Source of the DNA: Aquatica leii
Taxonomy: Eukaryota > Arthropoda > Insecta > Coleoptera > Lampyridae
Assembly: GCA_035610365.1 (NCBI GenBank)
Contig: CM069433.1
Location: 129,040,545-129,104,544, forward strand
DNA length: 64,000 nucleotides
Reading direction: 5' to 3'
In this document: positions 12,540-25,169 of the stretch, in pieces
Layout of the letters: each line of letters begins with the position of its first letter
Position numbering within the stretch: the first letter of the stretch is position 1
Translations under genes and position numbers: made by a program
The notes under the pieces: model-generated
What the model was told of the DNA's origin: nothing
Database searches by the model: none
Seen by the model: only the letters and a program-made list of their open reading frames with translations

Positions 12540-13327
12540 ATATATACATTTAAACAAAAGCTCAAAAAAAAGTCAGTAATATGGTTTTAATATTTTTGAT
12601 AACACGATCACCACGTGTTGTGGTATTTGAATTTTAGAATATTTTTTCTTTTGTAAATGAACTAAATGTGATGCGGCGTTATCTAAAAACAAAACTATTT
12701 TTCTTTTCTGTCGTTGCATCCTTTTATCAATTTAAAAAAAAAAATTATTATTTCTTTGGTCATCCAAGCTTTTTTATGATAATACCATTGCATTGCCGTG
12801 GCAATTTGTCTACTTTCAAACATTTAAAACACCGAGAATTTTAATGTTTTCCAATAATCAGCAGTTTTCAAAATCCCACATGCCATATTTGTACAAAACC
12901 AAATTGTTTAAAACGTTTTTTGCACTGATGCATTTTTCACTTTTCAAGGCAAAAGTTATGCACCGTAAAAAATACCCGTTTTATGAATATTGAATATGTC
13001 CCTTATTAATAATAACCGTTTATAAAGTTAAATTTTTTTTTTCTTTCCACAAATAGATTTAAATGTGAAATTATACCTGTGACCAAACTTCCATCCATTA
13101 AAACCCCTAAAACCAATGTTTTGTCTCTTTTGCTGCTTCAAGAGCTTTTTCTGTAATAATCGAACCAGACAATCGAATGTTTTTGATACGAATCTTACAA
13201 AACCAATCAAATACACTGTATCTATAGCATTTTTGGAAATTTTCTTTATTGAGATAGAATTTTTCCGCGTACAGTTATTGAATATTAATTTTATTTCTTA
13301 ATATAAAATTAGCTTGCGTTTTCCCAT
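12540..13327 (-). pseudogene. Tigger/pogo-like transposase pseudogene
   Basis: The minus strand starts with an ATG (MGKRK) at 13327, as these transposases do, followed by a decayed N-terminal helix-turn-helix. Then comes the CENP-B-type DNA-binding region (FNGWKF, HRYNFTFKSICG) near 13040-13110. The DDE_1 catalytic region follows, with NIHKTGIFYG near 12985 and, in another frame, VLFLDNAASHL near 12640-12680. In intact relatives the first of these reads N-x-D-E-T-G, so the first catalytic aspartate is replaced (D to H, E to K). Several stops and shifts interrupt the frame. Terminal inverted repeats were not identified. Confidence 0.6.
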
Positions 13328-13329
13328 GT

Positions 13330-15340
13330 AATTTTTTTCAGAGACTACATTTGTTTTTTTTTCAGAACGAATAGATTTTTTTGTTGCAAAGCTTTAGTTT
13401 TACGCTGTATGTTTTTTTACTAAACATAAAAGTTGAGCAACAAAAGAATTAGAGTGTATAGTTGTTGCCATGAAAGGTGGGTGGTTCCTGCCTCATCACT
13501 GTGCGAATTTAGAAAACATAGAAATAAACACCATTTTTTGTACGTGTGATGAATAAATCGCTTAAGTAACTTTATCGTTGATTGAAATTAGCTGGAATTT
13601 ATCATAAGCCACTTATTTACATGTCTAAAGTACCAATTCCATCGAGTACATAAAACTTACAAACAAACGAAAGAAGCATGTTAATTTCAATTTAAACCAC
13701 CGTTTGTGTAATCAAACTAACTATTTAATTATTTATATTTTGTGTTTAATTATAATAAATAAAAACAATTGTACTTCTTTCCTGGTAACAACTGTACATG
13801 CCTACAGTATGGTTTTTAAACAATGGTTAAATTATGAAGTAATCTAAACAGATTACATAAAACTTGCCTAATTTCAAAGAAACAACCACGCAATAGCCGA
13901 TATTATTTCTTGGAGAACGTCATCGTTATAAATCGCGTTTCGTGCTTTGAGATTAAAACTTTTTATCAATTTACTAGCCATACAATAAATTTAATTTTTA
14001 TATATTTATTTTTTTGTATTTGATTATTTTAATCAACAAATCTTTTATGAGTTTTCTGTCAATTTTAAATACAAAAACACTATTGTTCCTATGCTTGAAT
14101 CATGCAAGATCTGCATATGAAAACGCAATTTGAAAACTCAAAATTGAAAAATTTGCAATTGAGTTTCACTGGGCATTTGCACCAAGCAGAGATTTTAAAC
14201 TTAATGTTTTCGAGGACAAACAAATTATTGGAGCCAGCTTTAAGAAATTCTTCTGCAGTCATTTTCGGTATAATTTTTAATTCAGGTTGATTAAAATTCA
14301 CTTTTACAACAATTCGATTGTGTTTAATATTTTAAACATTCAATTTAATGTGAGGTCAAGCCAATGGCGTTCCGTTTTAATTCCTGTCTAATCCAGGCGT
14401 TTACAGCTAATTTCTTTACAGGCAATACAAAGAATTAGGTATTTGCTCAATTAAGTTTTTATTAGGATAGTTCAATAATCAACAAGAACAATTAAAATAA
14501 TGTTCAATGTTCATAAAAACACCCTATTGTCTAATATACTTATGAAATCAATTAAATGACGAAATTACAGATTTTATTTTTAGCACAAATTGTTATTAAA
14601 TTCTTTTGTGGGTATAAGAATTTTATAGATTTTTATTTAGCCTTGCTCCACTCATGATGGCATAACATTTTTTAGACAGATGATACGAATAACTACATAA
14701 TTTACATGTATTTTTTTAAATTTACGTTTATAAAAAACGGTTAAAAAACATTTACATTCATTGTTTTAATGTATAAAATTTTTCTATTTCTTATAGGTAA
14801 TAATAAAGATATAATCCTTATTCGCTGAATGTATACATTTGTATATGGTTTTGTTATAAAGATTCGTGGTAGTTTTATAAAAGTTGTTTGTAAATATAAA
14901 CATGCCAAATAAATTTAGACGACATTATATAAAAATAACTGTAAAGTGATGTTTTCTTTACGCTGTTACATTATAAAAATTCCCAAGATTGTTTTTGCGT
15001 GTTTAGCGCTTTCTATAAAAATATAACACACAACCCTTGTTTTGAAAACAATCAACGTGATGATAAAAAAATAAAAATAAAGTCCTGTAAAAATCGCTTA
15101 GAAAGAAAATATTTAACGATAAATCAGGAAGTAACAAAGATCGTAAAATAAATATTGCAAAAGATAAAAGGTCGGTTTTGTTTTTCTAAAAAATTACTAT
15201 TTCTTTTGATACAACAGTTTCAGTGCAAAAAATAATTTTTTACCCTAATTTAATTTAATCAACCGTTTTTTTTACTAACAAACATAATTGGATTCAAAAA
15301 ACGTATTTTTATTAACTGTACGTTAATTTGTATTTTTTTT
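13330..15340. other. No gene recognised
   Basis: AT-rich sequence without a recognisable coding remnant. Overlapping short open frames on both strands at 14089-14301 mirror one another and show no family features. Confidence 0.5.
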
Positions 15341-15344
15341 TCAG

Positions 15345-15409
15345 ATATTTGGACAATTAAATCTAGCTAAAGATAGAAAGCACGCACAACTGCTCGACTT
15401 TCGATTAAC
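15345..15409 (+). other. Candidate host exon, 65 nt
   Basis: A textbook acceptor (a run of T then CAG at 15342-15344) and donor (GTAAGT from 15410) enclose 65 nt. These read without a stop as IFGQLNLAKDRKHAQLLDFR followed by L and a split codon. The peptide is charged and balanced, unlike the Lys/Asn/Ile/Phe-rich readings of random AT-rich DNA here. I do not recognise the protein. It could equally be a chance fragment; no neighbouring exon with matching phase was confirmed. Confidence 0.35.
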
Positions 15410-15889
15410 GTAAGTAGCATAATTGATGTTTAATAAAACAGTTTAATTATTAATTAATTAAATAAAACCTCATTTATTATCAATTTAAAAAAAGCAAACT
15501 AATTAGAGATTTTAAAATTTAATCTATAATTTTTAGTTATATTGTAAAATTTTAAGTTTAATAATTTTTTAATATTTCCTATGTAACGTAACTATGAAAA
15601 CATTGAATCGATAGTTTTTACATTGTTATATGACTAATATCACACTTAAACAAAATTATAATACGTTAAGATTTGTTTATTCTTATTGAGTTAATTTATA
15701 CTTAATTATTTTTAGATATAAATTAATGTTGACTTAAATCAATTTGCGAAAGTTAAAAGAGTACTTTAAACTTAGAATATCTTGTTAATGAAAACGTAAC
15801 TGAAAATAACAAAGCAGCATTATTTAATACATGAAAATATATATTTCCGTCGATCGTTCATTAATACTTGTATTAACGTATAATAATGT

Positions 15890-16981
15890 ATCAACAGTAG
15901 TGCGGTAGGCAAGAGCCGTTATAAAAAAACTTATGTAGAATTTATTTCATGGTGCAAAAAAAAAACAAATACCACGTTATTCGGAATCTGTGCTGTTAGC
16001 GTATTTCTCAGAAATTGCTCAGAAAAGCTTAATAGCAAGCTTATGGCCAAAATACTCCATGCTAAAAGCAACATTAAACCTAAACGAAAAGACATTAGTA
16101 AGTTTTCAAAATTAATAATGTTTATCAAAAGGCAGAAAGAAGGATATACGCCTAAAAAATCTAAAGTGCTCGAGAAACAGCAAATACAACAATTTCTTGC
16201 TGAAGCTTCTAACGATATCTATTTAAGAGCCAAGGTAAGAAAATAATAAATTTACATTATAATAATAATATGATAAATTCAATAGATTGTATTAATTTTT
16301 GGAGTGGTTGGAGCAATGAGATCAGATGAGTTAATAAAATTAGAAACAGACAATGTACAAGATTTGAATTCAAAATTTTTAATTTCTATTAATACTAGCA
16401 AAACAAAAATAAACAGACTATTCACAGTAGTTGACAATGAAGAAAAAACAATTTTAAATTTGATACGACAGTATATATCTTTGAGACCTGCTCATACTCC
16501 GCATAAACGTTTTTTTATTAATTATAGAAATAATAAGTGTTCAACACAACCAGTTGGCATTAATACATTTTCAAAATTACCATTCCGAATAGCAAGTTTT
16601 TTAAAATTAGAACAGCCACACCTCTACACCGGGCATTGTTTTCGACGTTCTTCTGCGTCGATACTCTCCGATGCTGGAGCAGACTTTGCAGAAATTAAAC
16701 GCCATGGTGGTTGGAAATCCACAAGTGTGGCCGAGGGTTACATTGAAACTTCAATGCAAAACAAAATTAATGTAGCCCAAAAAATCTTTTCAAATGATGC
16801 TTGTTCTGCCTCGACTAGTGGTGCTGAAAAAAATTTAAGACAACAGAAAGCAACGATATCAATTTAAATTTTAATACAGAATATCATGCAACAGATAATT
16901 TATCTAAACCATCCTTTAGTTTTAGTAATTGTACAATCACTAATGTAAACATACATATCCATAAAAGCAATCTTGATGATT
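15890..16981 (+). pseudogene. Crypton-like tyrosine recombinase (copy B), best-preserved catalytic domain
   Basis: Exon 1 (about 15893-16234) is the core-binding half. YKKTYVEFISWCKKKT is followed by a shifted-frame LLAYFSEIAQKS and LWPKYSMLKATLNLNEK, then the first frame again with FIKRQKEGYTPKKSK. A 69 nt GT-AG intron (16235-16303), phase 0, precedes exon 2. Exon 2 keeps the whole catalytic set: R in GAMRSDEL, K in TSKTKINR, H-x-x-R in GHCFRRSS, H and W in KRHGGWKS, and Y in AEGYIET. Counting from 16304 these are roughly residues 6, 35, 111/114, 134/137 and 146. A frameshift near 16850 moves the last part to another frame, ending in the tail FSNCTITNVNIHIHK and TAA at about 16979-16981. The first frameshift falls in a run of nine A. 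Confidence 0.8.
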
Positions 16982-16984
16982 AAT

Positions 16985-19040
16985 TATTTGTAATACTCTT
17001 TTTGATAATTCCTTTATAATACCCAGTCTTTGTTAATACTTAAGTTAATTTTTTTCATAGAATAAATTTGTTTACATACTTAGTTTCTTGTGAGCTGTTG
17101 ACTGGATGAAATGTGCACAAATGCTCTAAATACAAGTTGCAATAAAAATAGAATTGAATTACAAACGTGTCTGAATTCTAAGATACAAGATATCAAATTT
17201 TTCAATGCTGCCAATCACAAAACTTCCCTAAACAATAGTGCGGTAAATTTAAATATAGCATTAACCTTAAGGAATTGTAAGTAATTGGTGAATTAGTATT
17301 AAAAATTCATTCGTTCTTGCTTCAATGAACAAATTACTATACGTAATCAAAGACATAATTCAATAACTGACACAAGTAAAAGCAATCTGTGGGGCCCTAT
17401 TACAAACACGTAATAAGTAATGACTTTTATTAACTGTTTTGACAATAGACATAACAGTGCCATACTATAACAAGAATTACGCAATTTTTTTACTTATACT
17501 TCAAGCACATTAACGTACGTTAGGATTTGAAAATAATATTCCAAAGCACTATTTCTAATTAACAGTTTCGTCAAGCATCGGCTACTATGGGCAAGAATTT
17601 TCTTAACTACATGAGTAACGTGCTTACAATGTTTATCTCAATCAGATACTACGATTTTAAAAAATGTGTTTCTGACCAAATCCTTTATTTATGTACCAAT
17701 TTGTACAATATTTATTTCCAGCTGATCTTATGTATATGAGCACGCCAACACTATTCATAGACTCACTGGTCATATTATCGATATGAACACAACCTAAAAA
17801 AAATGTTGCTAGTACTTGGTATTTTAAAACTTAATAAACTCATTCACATTTAATTTTAAATGACATTAACGTATTAAAAAAAAAAGTAAAACTTACAAAA
17901 AATGAAATACTTACATGTAAACAAAACCAAATGTTGTTTGGCATATTTGTAAAATAGGTGTATAAATTATCTACGGAAATAAGTATATTCAAGTTACCAG
18001 TGTTTTTACGGTAGATTTTTAATGTTACCTGGCCAGTTTATAGTTTTATTCCTAATAACAATATTTGTTATTTATAAACTATTTTTAAATGTATAAACAC
18101 TTACCTTATTTGCTTTATAAATCATTCCGATTTCCCACTCACTGTTATTAAAAAAATTGGGTAATTTTTTTAATGATTCCATGTGTGATTTTCTTTGACT
18201 TTCTGATCATACTGTTAATTACATAAAACTAAAAAAACGTAGTCAACATAAATCAAATTGAAATTTATTTGATGTCAACGTACCTTTTAAAGAAAACAAA
18301 TATAAGAAAAACCAAACAATAAGCGTAGATGACATTAAGAAAGGTTATGTAGCCATATGTGGCATTTCCATTACTTAAAAATCACACTACCATTTTTTAA
18401 AAAATAAAACATTTGCTAAGTAGGTAAATTTGTTAATTCTAAGAAAATGAAAAAAATAATAATATACGATAGACGGAAAAACTTAAAAACCAACTCGTTT
18501 GTTAACCGGCGACAAATAATCGCCCTCATTACCATTACCTTGTTGGTTAAATAACTATTGTTAAAGTGTAAACTTTTAGTCAATAGTCAATAAAATTTAC
18601 ACTACCTGAACAGCGTTTAGAGTAAAGTTATACTTAACAATTACAACTTACTAACTTGTATCATCCAAAAATGTACTATTTCATCTAGATACTTGCATTG
18701 TTGCAGTTTGTTCTTGGTTTTAATGTTGCAAACATGGTTTTGCTTTAGTTTATGCACATTCTAGTCAATATCTTGATTTGCAAAGCAACTCCGGTTTTAA
18801 TTTTAATTTTAGCAAGTAATCTTGGGATAATAAGAAATGACGGACAATTTTCGAGGGCGCGGCTTTTAATATTCTTCGTTTAACACTAAACTTCATTAAC
18901 TTTATAACTCCTCTAAATCAGGGAACTTAAATTACTTTTACTAGTGCGTGCTAATAAATTCACTTATAAATTCTGTGATATATGTATTAATAAATAACGT
19001 CACGCTATACACATACGCACTACGGAAGTAAATCGAAAAC
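16985..19040. other. No gene recognised
   Basis: AT-rich sequence. Neither strand gave a coding remnant, inverted-repeat element or RNA gene that I can support. Confidence 0.5.
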
Positions 19041-19540
19041 AGAGCGGTATTTAAAAAAAAATTAGGAGTAAAACAAAAAGTTTTAAAAAGGCAAAGAAAA
19101 AATGAAAAAAACTACTACACGCAATAAATAAGAAACTAAATGATGTAGATATAACACCGTAAGCATGAATATCAAACTAGACAACATAAAAAAAAGAACC
19201 AACAGGTTAGGACAAAAAATGAAAAACTAAAAAAGGGAAACGAAGAAATGGAGAAGGATACTGGCTAAAGAAAATATAAAGATATAAATAGAAGTGCTTT
19301 AAACAAAAATTTAGAAAATACAAAATTATATTACAAGTAGTAGAAAAAAATTAAGGGAACCAGAACAATTTTTAAAGATACGAAAGTTAGAATAAACATA
19401 GAAAAAGAAAACAAACCAATTTTAGTTGAATTAACAACAATGACTAAAAAACTGGTACCCCCAAAGAATTTAAAGAAAACAATTCTGGAAAATGAATATT
19501 ATCCAAAACAAGTTTGGGAAAACAGACATAAAAGTCACAA
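19040..19540. other. Strand-asymmetric purine (A/G)-rich tract
   Basis: Over about 500 bp the + strand is strongly A-rich with many GAAA, AAAAAG and GGAA words and few T runs, unlike the A/T-balanced flanks. It has no open frame of note. It ends just before the Tc1 fragment and might be a degraded low-complexity part of an inserted element. Confidence 0.4.
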
Positions 19541-19589
19541 CGCGTGATTGATAAATAATAAACTAAAAAAGTTAATTAGGAAGCATAGA

Positions 19590-19965
19590 CTATACAACAA
19601 CTAAAGGAATGAAACACGGAATGGTATGGGGTGCTATTATTTATAGAAGCAGGTCGCAATTGGTATTCATCCGAGTCAATATGAATGCCCACCGATATGT
19701 TGATGAAGTGGATTTTCCAACAGGATAATACCCGTCCCCACATTGCAAGGCATTCTATGGAATGCTTCAAAATGGCTAACGTTAATATCTTAGCCGTGGC
19801 CACCCAGACCTCTTGACCTTTCGCCTATCGAACATGTGTGGGACATAATGGGTAGAAGACTCAAGCAATTAGGCAATTCTCCATAGACACTAGAAACTGG
19901 AATCCATGTCAAAGGTGCGGGAGTGTGAAACTAATAAGAGTGGTCCTAAACATTATTAATTATAA
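19590..19965 (+). pseudogene. Tc1-like transposase fragment
   Basis: This is the catalytic half of a Tc1/mariner-superfamily transposase in pieces: GMVWGAIIYRSRSQLVFI, a region with RVNMNAHRYVDEV, then IFQQDNTRPHIARHSMECF carrying the second catalytic aspartate. After a shift comes WPPRPLDLSPIEHVWDIMGR with the L-S-P-I-E-H-V-W-D signature. In Tc1 elements the order is the same and the spacing between the D and the last acidic residue is about 34. Frameshifts and a stop after GNSP end the reading. The N-terminal DNA-binding half was not seen. Confidence 0.75.
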
Positions 19966-20039
19966 ATGGCTTTATTTTGTTTAATTCCTTTGAAATCTTA
20001 ATTAATTACTACCTCTTGGTGTTCCATTTTTTATGTCAC

Positions 20040-21120
20040 AAAGTATACTAACAGTAAAACTGGACCGGACGGCATGGAAAAAATGGGTTAACAAACCAGA
20101 AAATGTTTAATCCGACACCTTTGAGGATGGATGAAATGAGGAATTGCAGCAATATGCAACACGAAAAATTGCGAATTGTATGACAAAGAAATAAAAAAAC
20201 ATTATCACCACGTTTTTAAACAAAGTTCACACTTTTATTTTTGAAGGTGATTATTAACATTTAGGTAAAATTTTTGTGGTGCAATAATTTCAAAATTTTA
20301 AATTCTTGGTATCTTTAGAGGGTGCTGTCGGGACAAGCTCTTCTAATCTACTATTGATGGCGTTTAAGGTAACAATAATTTCATTAAAATGTGAAAACCA
20401 AAACTGAAACTAGTTTTAGTTTTGTTATGAATATAGATGCGATCCTTGTATTACAGTGAAAAAGTACATTTTTCCGAGATTTGTGCATTTTACAAATAAA
20501 AAATCATTGATAGGATATTGAAATAAAAAGTGTGTAGCAATAGTTGTAGCCGTGTATACAGTTGTTGATGTTACTAGGAAAAAGACAAAATGTTTAGGAC
20601 TTGCCGATACCAATCAAGAAATCAATAAATATGCAAAGAGGTGTCTGGAAGACGCACAAATGAACACTAACATCGCAAAAAAATATGGGGCCATTTAACT
20701 AAAGTCGATAGTTTGCAACTACATCTAGTGTTAGATTGTAAAACCGTAGAAACTTTTGAAGGAATTGAAAACGATAAATTTTTTAATTCAACGAATTGTT
20801 CATCGCCATTTTTGACATGCCTTGAAAAAAACAAGATTTGTTATTACCCGTTGAAATCCATTTCAATAATATAAGTAATTGTATCCTTAATTTTTATATA
20901 AACAAAAACCGGTAAATTAGAAAAATTATTTAACATGACGTTCCTACCGCCCGTTATGTAAAATAAAACGGTTTTGCCTCTAAACATGCTGAACTCGTTC
21001 GTAGTAAAGATAGTGGACATCTGTTACTAGCACAGAATACTAAAATAGTATATTGAAACACAAATGTCACAATGAGACTTTTTGCTGCACGAAGACCATG
21101 TTTGCAGACCAACTGAAAAG
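20040..21120. other. No gene recognised
   Basis: Mixed-composition sequence between the Tc1 fragment and recombinase copy C. A short reading at about 20060-20200 (+) (TAWKKWVNKPENV) is vaguely like the end of a non-LTR reverse transcriptase but too short to call. Confidence 0.4.
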
Positions 21121-21129
21121 CGAGTTTGA

Positions 21130-22232
21130 TAAAAAAGTTGTACTCCGCCCGTCGTAAAAGAAATAACTAATAAAGCTCTAGATAATTTGATGCCAAAAAA
21201 ATCCCGTGTGAAATATCAAAAGGAAAATAAAAACTTTACAAATTTGTGCGATCAAAATAATGTAAATTCAATTACAGAAAATGAGGTATAGGCGTATTTT
21301 CAAAATATGTAGTCCAATTACTCAATGTTAAAAACGTGTCCTAACAAAACAAAAATATTAATATTTCTGAATTTCTAAAAGTAACTGCTTTTTGGAAAAG
21401 AATTTCTGAAAATTATGTACCTAAAAAAACTAAAACTTCGATCATATTGAGAAGTTTCTTGTTGAAGCCAATGATGATCGTTATCTTGTAATGAAAGTAA
21501 GTAGATACAGGTATTAAAGTACACAAGGTCTATGCAATACACTTTATTAGTGACAGTTTAAGTACCGAAAATAAATAAAAACTGTTTTAATTTCATTGAT
21601 ATGTACAACATATGTGTACTCTTCAGAATGCCTTAATTATAGGATACTCGGGTGCTTGTAAGACGTGAAGAGCTGATGTTAAGTATAAAGAGTATTGAGT
21701 TTAAGATGGATTCGATCATTGTATCTATTCTTAAAACTAAAAATACTGTCCCACGAGTGTTTGCAATAACTGAACTTACTTATCACTTTAATAAAAAAAA
21801 TATTATCAGCTTCGACCTGCACATACACCATACGATCCGTATTTTCTTACATATCGGTAAGGAAAATGTAGCATTATACTAATAGGAATGAATAAAATAG
21901 GATAAATGCCAAAAAGCATTACTACATTTTTGAATTTATCCTATTTCGAGGATTATACAGGCCACTGTTTTCGAGGTAGCTCAGTTTCTGAATTGGCAAA
22001 CCGTGGTGGAGATTTAATAACAATTAAAAAACGTGGAGGCTGGAAATCGTCAGTAGTTGCTGAGGGTTATATCAATACTACAATAAAGCAACAGAAACAT
22101 TTAATATTGTAGAGGTTCAATCTAAAACAGAAAATACAAAAACTATGAATAAACTTCCTGGCTTACCTATTTCTACAGGTGACAATTGCATCGTTACAAT
22201 CAAAATTTATAATTGTACAATTCATAATGCAT
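21130..22232 (+). pseudogene. Crypton-like tyrosine recombinase (copy C)
   Basis: The core-binding half is readable from about 21160 (NLMPKKSRVKYQKENKNF, then AYFQNM) to KLRS and VEANDDRYLVMK, ending before GTAAGT near 21497. The catalytic half resumes near 21625 with ALIIGYSGACK, continues through frameshifts past LRPAHTPYDPYF, and is in frame from 21906. There it shows YTGHCFRGSS (H-x-x-R), RGGWKS and AEGYINT with the presumed nucleophilic Tyr. A shift near 22095 leads to the C-terminal tail ending KIYNCTIHNA and TAA at about 22230. It is too damaged to be active, but the order, exon boundary and tail match copy B. Confidence 0.7.
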
Positions 22233-22438
22233 AAGAGTTTATGAAAAGTTCGTTAATTTGGTTCTAATTTATACACTGACGTTCAAATATTAAAATGAAC
22301 TGTAATTTAAAGTAAAATAACATTCATCAATCAAAAAATATTGTAGTATATTTAGTTTGGTTATGTTTTACCAAATGGTCTACAGTCAAATAAGTTTTAT
22401 AGGGTTGCAAACTTACATGTATTTAATCACTACAGCAA

Positions 22439-22612
22439 TACGGAAAGTTGATTTCCGTATCGTTTGCAGTACGGATATAAAGCTATAACCGTCGCGAAAT
22501 AGAAAATAGTATACTACATAACGAGCACGGAAAGTGAGTGATATTGTGCGAGTGAAAATTTCGACGCAGCGGCGCCAGCTGACTGCGGAAATCTCACGAG
22601 CAAACGATACAC
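22439..22612. mobile_element. Foldback/MITE-like inverted repeat between two recombinase copies
   Basis: GTATCGTTTGC at 22457-22467 is exactly inverted as GCAAACGATAC at 22600-22610, and GGAAAGT/ACTTTCC blocks lie at both ends. The left arm also holds its own perfect hairpin TACGGAAA/TTTCCGTA (22439-22459). The interior is GC-richer than the surroundings (GCAGCGGCGCCAGCTG near 22566). It has no coding capacity. Confidence 0.6.
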
Positions 22613-22659
22613 ACTTTCCTACGACACTGAAAACAGTAACTTAAATATTTTACAAATAT

Positions 22660-23615
22660 TTATTTTTTATAATCGTTAAAATTAATATTCAGATTATTCA
22701 TTTGCAAATTATTGAAAATGGTGATTTTTAAAGCATTGGAGTTGAGACTATGTGTCACTGTCTGATGTTGATATTGAATGTTAGAATCTGAAGGCAATGA
22801 ATCGATTATTTCTGGTTCTGTTCTAACATTTGATGATGATGAATCAGTAATCGCACTTAAAATTTTATCTGCAATTTGCATTTCATTATTAACTGATTCA
22901 CCAATATATTCTTCGGCGACAGTCATAGACTTCCATCCACCATGGCGTTTGAGAGTATGATGTCTCCATCTGCGTCAACAAGAATGGTAGCCGAAGACCG
23001 ACAAAAACAATGTCTAATGTTCCGGATTTAAAGGTTTAAATAAATGGCTATTTGTTTAGGAATTTTGCCAAGTTTGTTTACACCTACCGGTTGTCTTGAA
23101 CATATTTGATTTTTGTAACTTAAAAAGAAACAAAACTCCTTAATATTTGGTGGTCTAAGCGCCGCATATACCAACAATCAATGCGAATTTTGTGTAAAAA
23201 GCTATTTGTCGTCTGAAGCGTCGCGGGTAAATCGATTAATTTCCTCTGATGTTAAAGTTTTTGACTTTTTTGGTTTGTAGCCGTCTGAGTTACGCTTCAG
23301 TAGTGCTTTTAATTCCAAATATTTTGTTATATCAACGTCATGATGAACACAAAGCGTACTTCGAAGCATAGAATACTGCGTCTACAAAGAACTGGGTTTG
23401 AGTTTTTGAGATAGCTCTTCAATGTAAGCTATATTTTCAGAAAAAGACAATTTTATTCCTTTTTTGTTTTGGCGGTCCATAAATAGTTTGTAGGAAAACT
23501 TGTATTTCTCCCTTGATTTAGGTGGTAATAGGTTTAGGGAATTATTTTTTGCGGTTTCACATACTTCCGGTGGTGTACATTCCATTTCTACAGGCAAGTC
23601 GTTGTCTATATCCAT
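22660..23615 (-). pseudogene. Crypton-like tyrosine recombinase (copy D)
   Basis: The N-terminus (from 23615, MDIDNDLPVEME) leads into REKYKFSYKLFMDRQNKKG and YIEELSQKLK. Shifted segments follow: QYSMLRSTLCVHHDVDITKY and KRNSDGYKPKKSKTLTSEE, to DASDD. The intron and the start of the catalytic domain are lost or scrambled. The reading picks up at LRPPNIKEFCFFLSYKNQ, QPVGVNKLGKIPKQIAIYLNL, a damaged RHCFCRSSA box, and VAEEYIGES from 22926. The end is NALKITIFNNLQMNNLNINF, similar to the tails of copies B and C. About 70 residues that normally follow the first catalytic Arg are missing. Confidence 0.7.
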
Positions 23616-23639
23616 CGTTTTCTAAGTAGGCAATATTAA

Positions 23640-24900
23640 TATAACCTAAAAACCCATAGGAAGTGTTATTAACGTACCAAAACTCGTTTATAGGTCACAA
23701 TTTCGCAAAATTTTTTGTCGTTTTTGAGCACTTATTTCAGGTAAACAAGATAGTAACATACCTGATAAAAGCAAACTATTACGTTATAACTGTGCGTTAT
23801 AATATCGCACGGGTTGATAGATGAATTTAATTGAAAATATATGAATTACAAAATAATCAATAATTAATATTACACTATCCATTAAAAAATAATAAATAAA
23901 TAAAATTTAATATTTTATTAAAAAAAAAAAGATGAATAATATTCAGTTTCATTTAATTATTAATAAATTCACAAAAGACTAAAATTTATCTGTAATTTTA
24001 AATCTTGCAAACATTGTTTATCTACCAACATTGTGAGAATCAATTGTTCGATTAATCTACATAACCACAGATCGGATTTAACCTGAGTTGTTGACGTTGC
24101 TTAAGGTAAACAAGGTTTAAAAAAAAGTTACTAATTAAATAAAAGTCTCGATGGATATCTGGCAACAATATATCTTGACTGATTTTTTTTTACAAATGAA
24201 AATAACGATTACAATTAATTACAATTTTAATAAGCAACTAATAATATTGTAAGGAATTCAAAAATTAGTTTATTTTAACTATTATACACTATTATTATTT
24301 AGGTAATTTATTTGACTAAACTAACGCACAATATTACGAACACTAAAAATTATAGCTGAATAAAATTTAATAATATGTTACCTGTATATTTATAAAGTGT
24401 CCGCGGATAAGATATTTAATGATTTACATTTATGTATCTGCACTGACTTTGCACTTAATTATTTATTTTTCACTTCGTTATCATTTACTTATAATGCCTA
24501 AGATACGAAATAAATAATAATACATATATTCTGTATGGTTTGTTGGAATAAAAAATCATACTTTCTCCACGACCAGAAGGTACGAGCTGAATGTAATAAA
24601 ATAAAATTTAAGCAAATTTGAAGTATGTATTTATATTTACACTTGAATAGAAATATTATTTTTATTACATTGTATTGACATTTATATTATTATACCGCTT
24701 ATACAAGTATTGAGATTAAAAAGTGGTGTATTAAAGTTTTTTTGTAAATATTTTTAATTATAGGTTTATTATAAATTACATACGTCAAAATTACGATGTC
24801 GCATTTATATATCTCTATAGATATCTAATTTTGTTTCGCCAGTGTTAGAAAAATATGTATGCATGCCTGTAAAGTACAATAAAAAAAAAGTGTTTTAGAA
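23640..24900. other. No gene recognised
   Basis: Strongly AT-rich sequence with no coding remnant or clear repeat that I can support. Confidence 0.5.
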
Positions 24901-24904
24901 CAAA

Positions 24905-25168
24905 TCGCACATTAATTGTGATTGTAAAATCAATTTGACAAATAAATAATTAAACATCAAACTATTTACTGTTTTAAATAATTGGATATAGTAAATGTGA
25001 AATAGTAAATAATAATAAATAATGAAAAATAAAAACTTGAATGCACCACTGGCGTTACTGGACGATTACGCCCATCGATCAACATATATCCGTCGAGCTA
25101 GCGGTCCTCGAGCTGCATCACATTACTCTCTGGGCGCAATTATCAAAATAACGCCCTTGGTGCATTAG
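24905..25168 (+). repeat. Dispersed repeat, copy 1
   Basis: This is the same sequence as the minus strand of 30397-30600. Shared blocks, in order, are AAAATCAATTTGACAA, a CAAACTATTTA block, and CACCACT(G/A)GCGTTACT with GATTACGCCC. Here ACGCCC is followed by about 80 bp absent from the other copy. After a second ACGCCC the shared TTGGT continues. TGCACCA at 25041 and TGGTGCA at 25162 close an inverted pair. Confidence 0.65.
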
Positions 25169-25169
25169 T

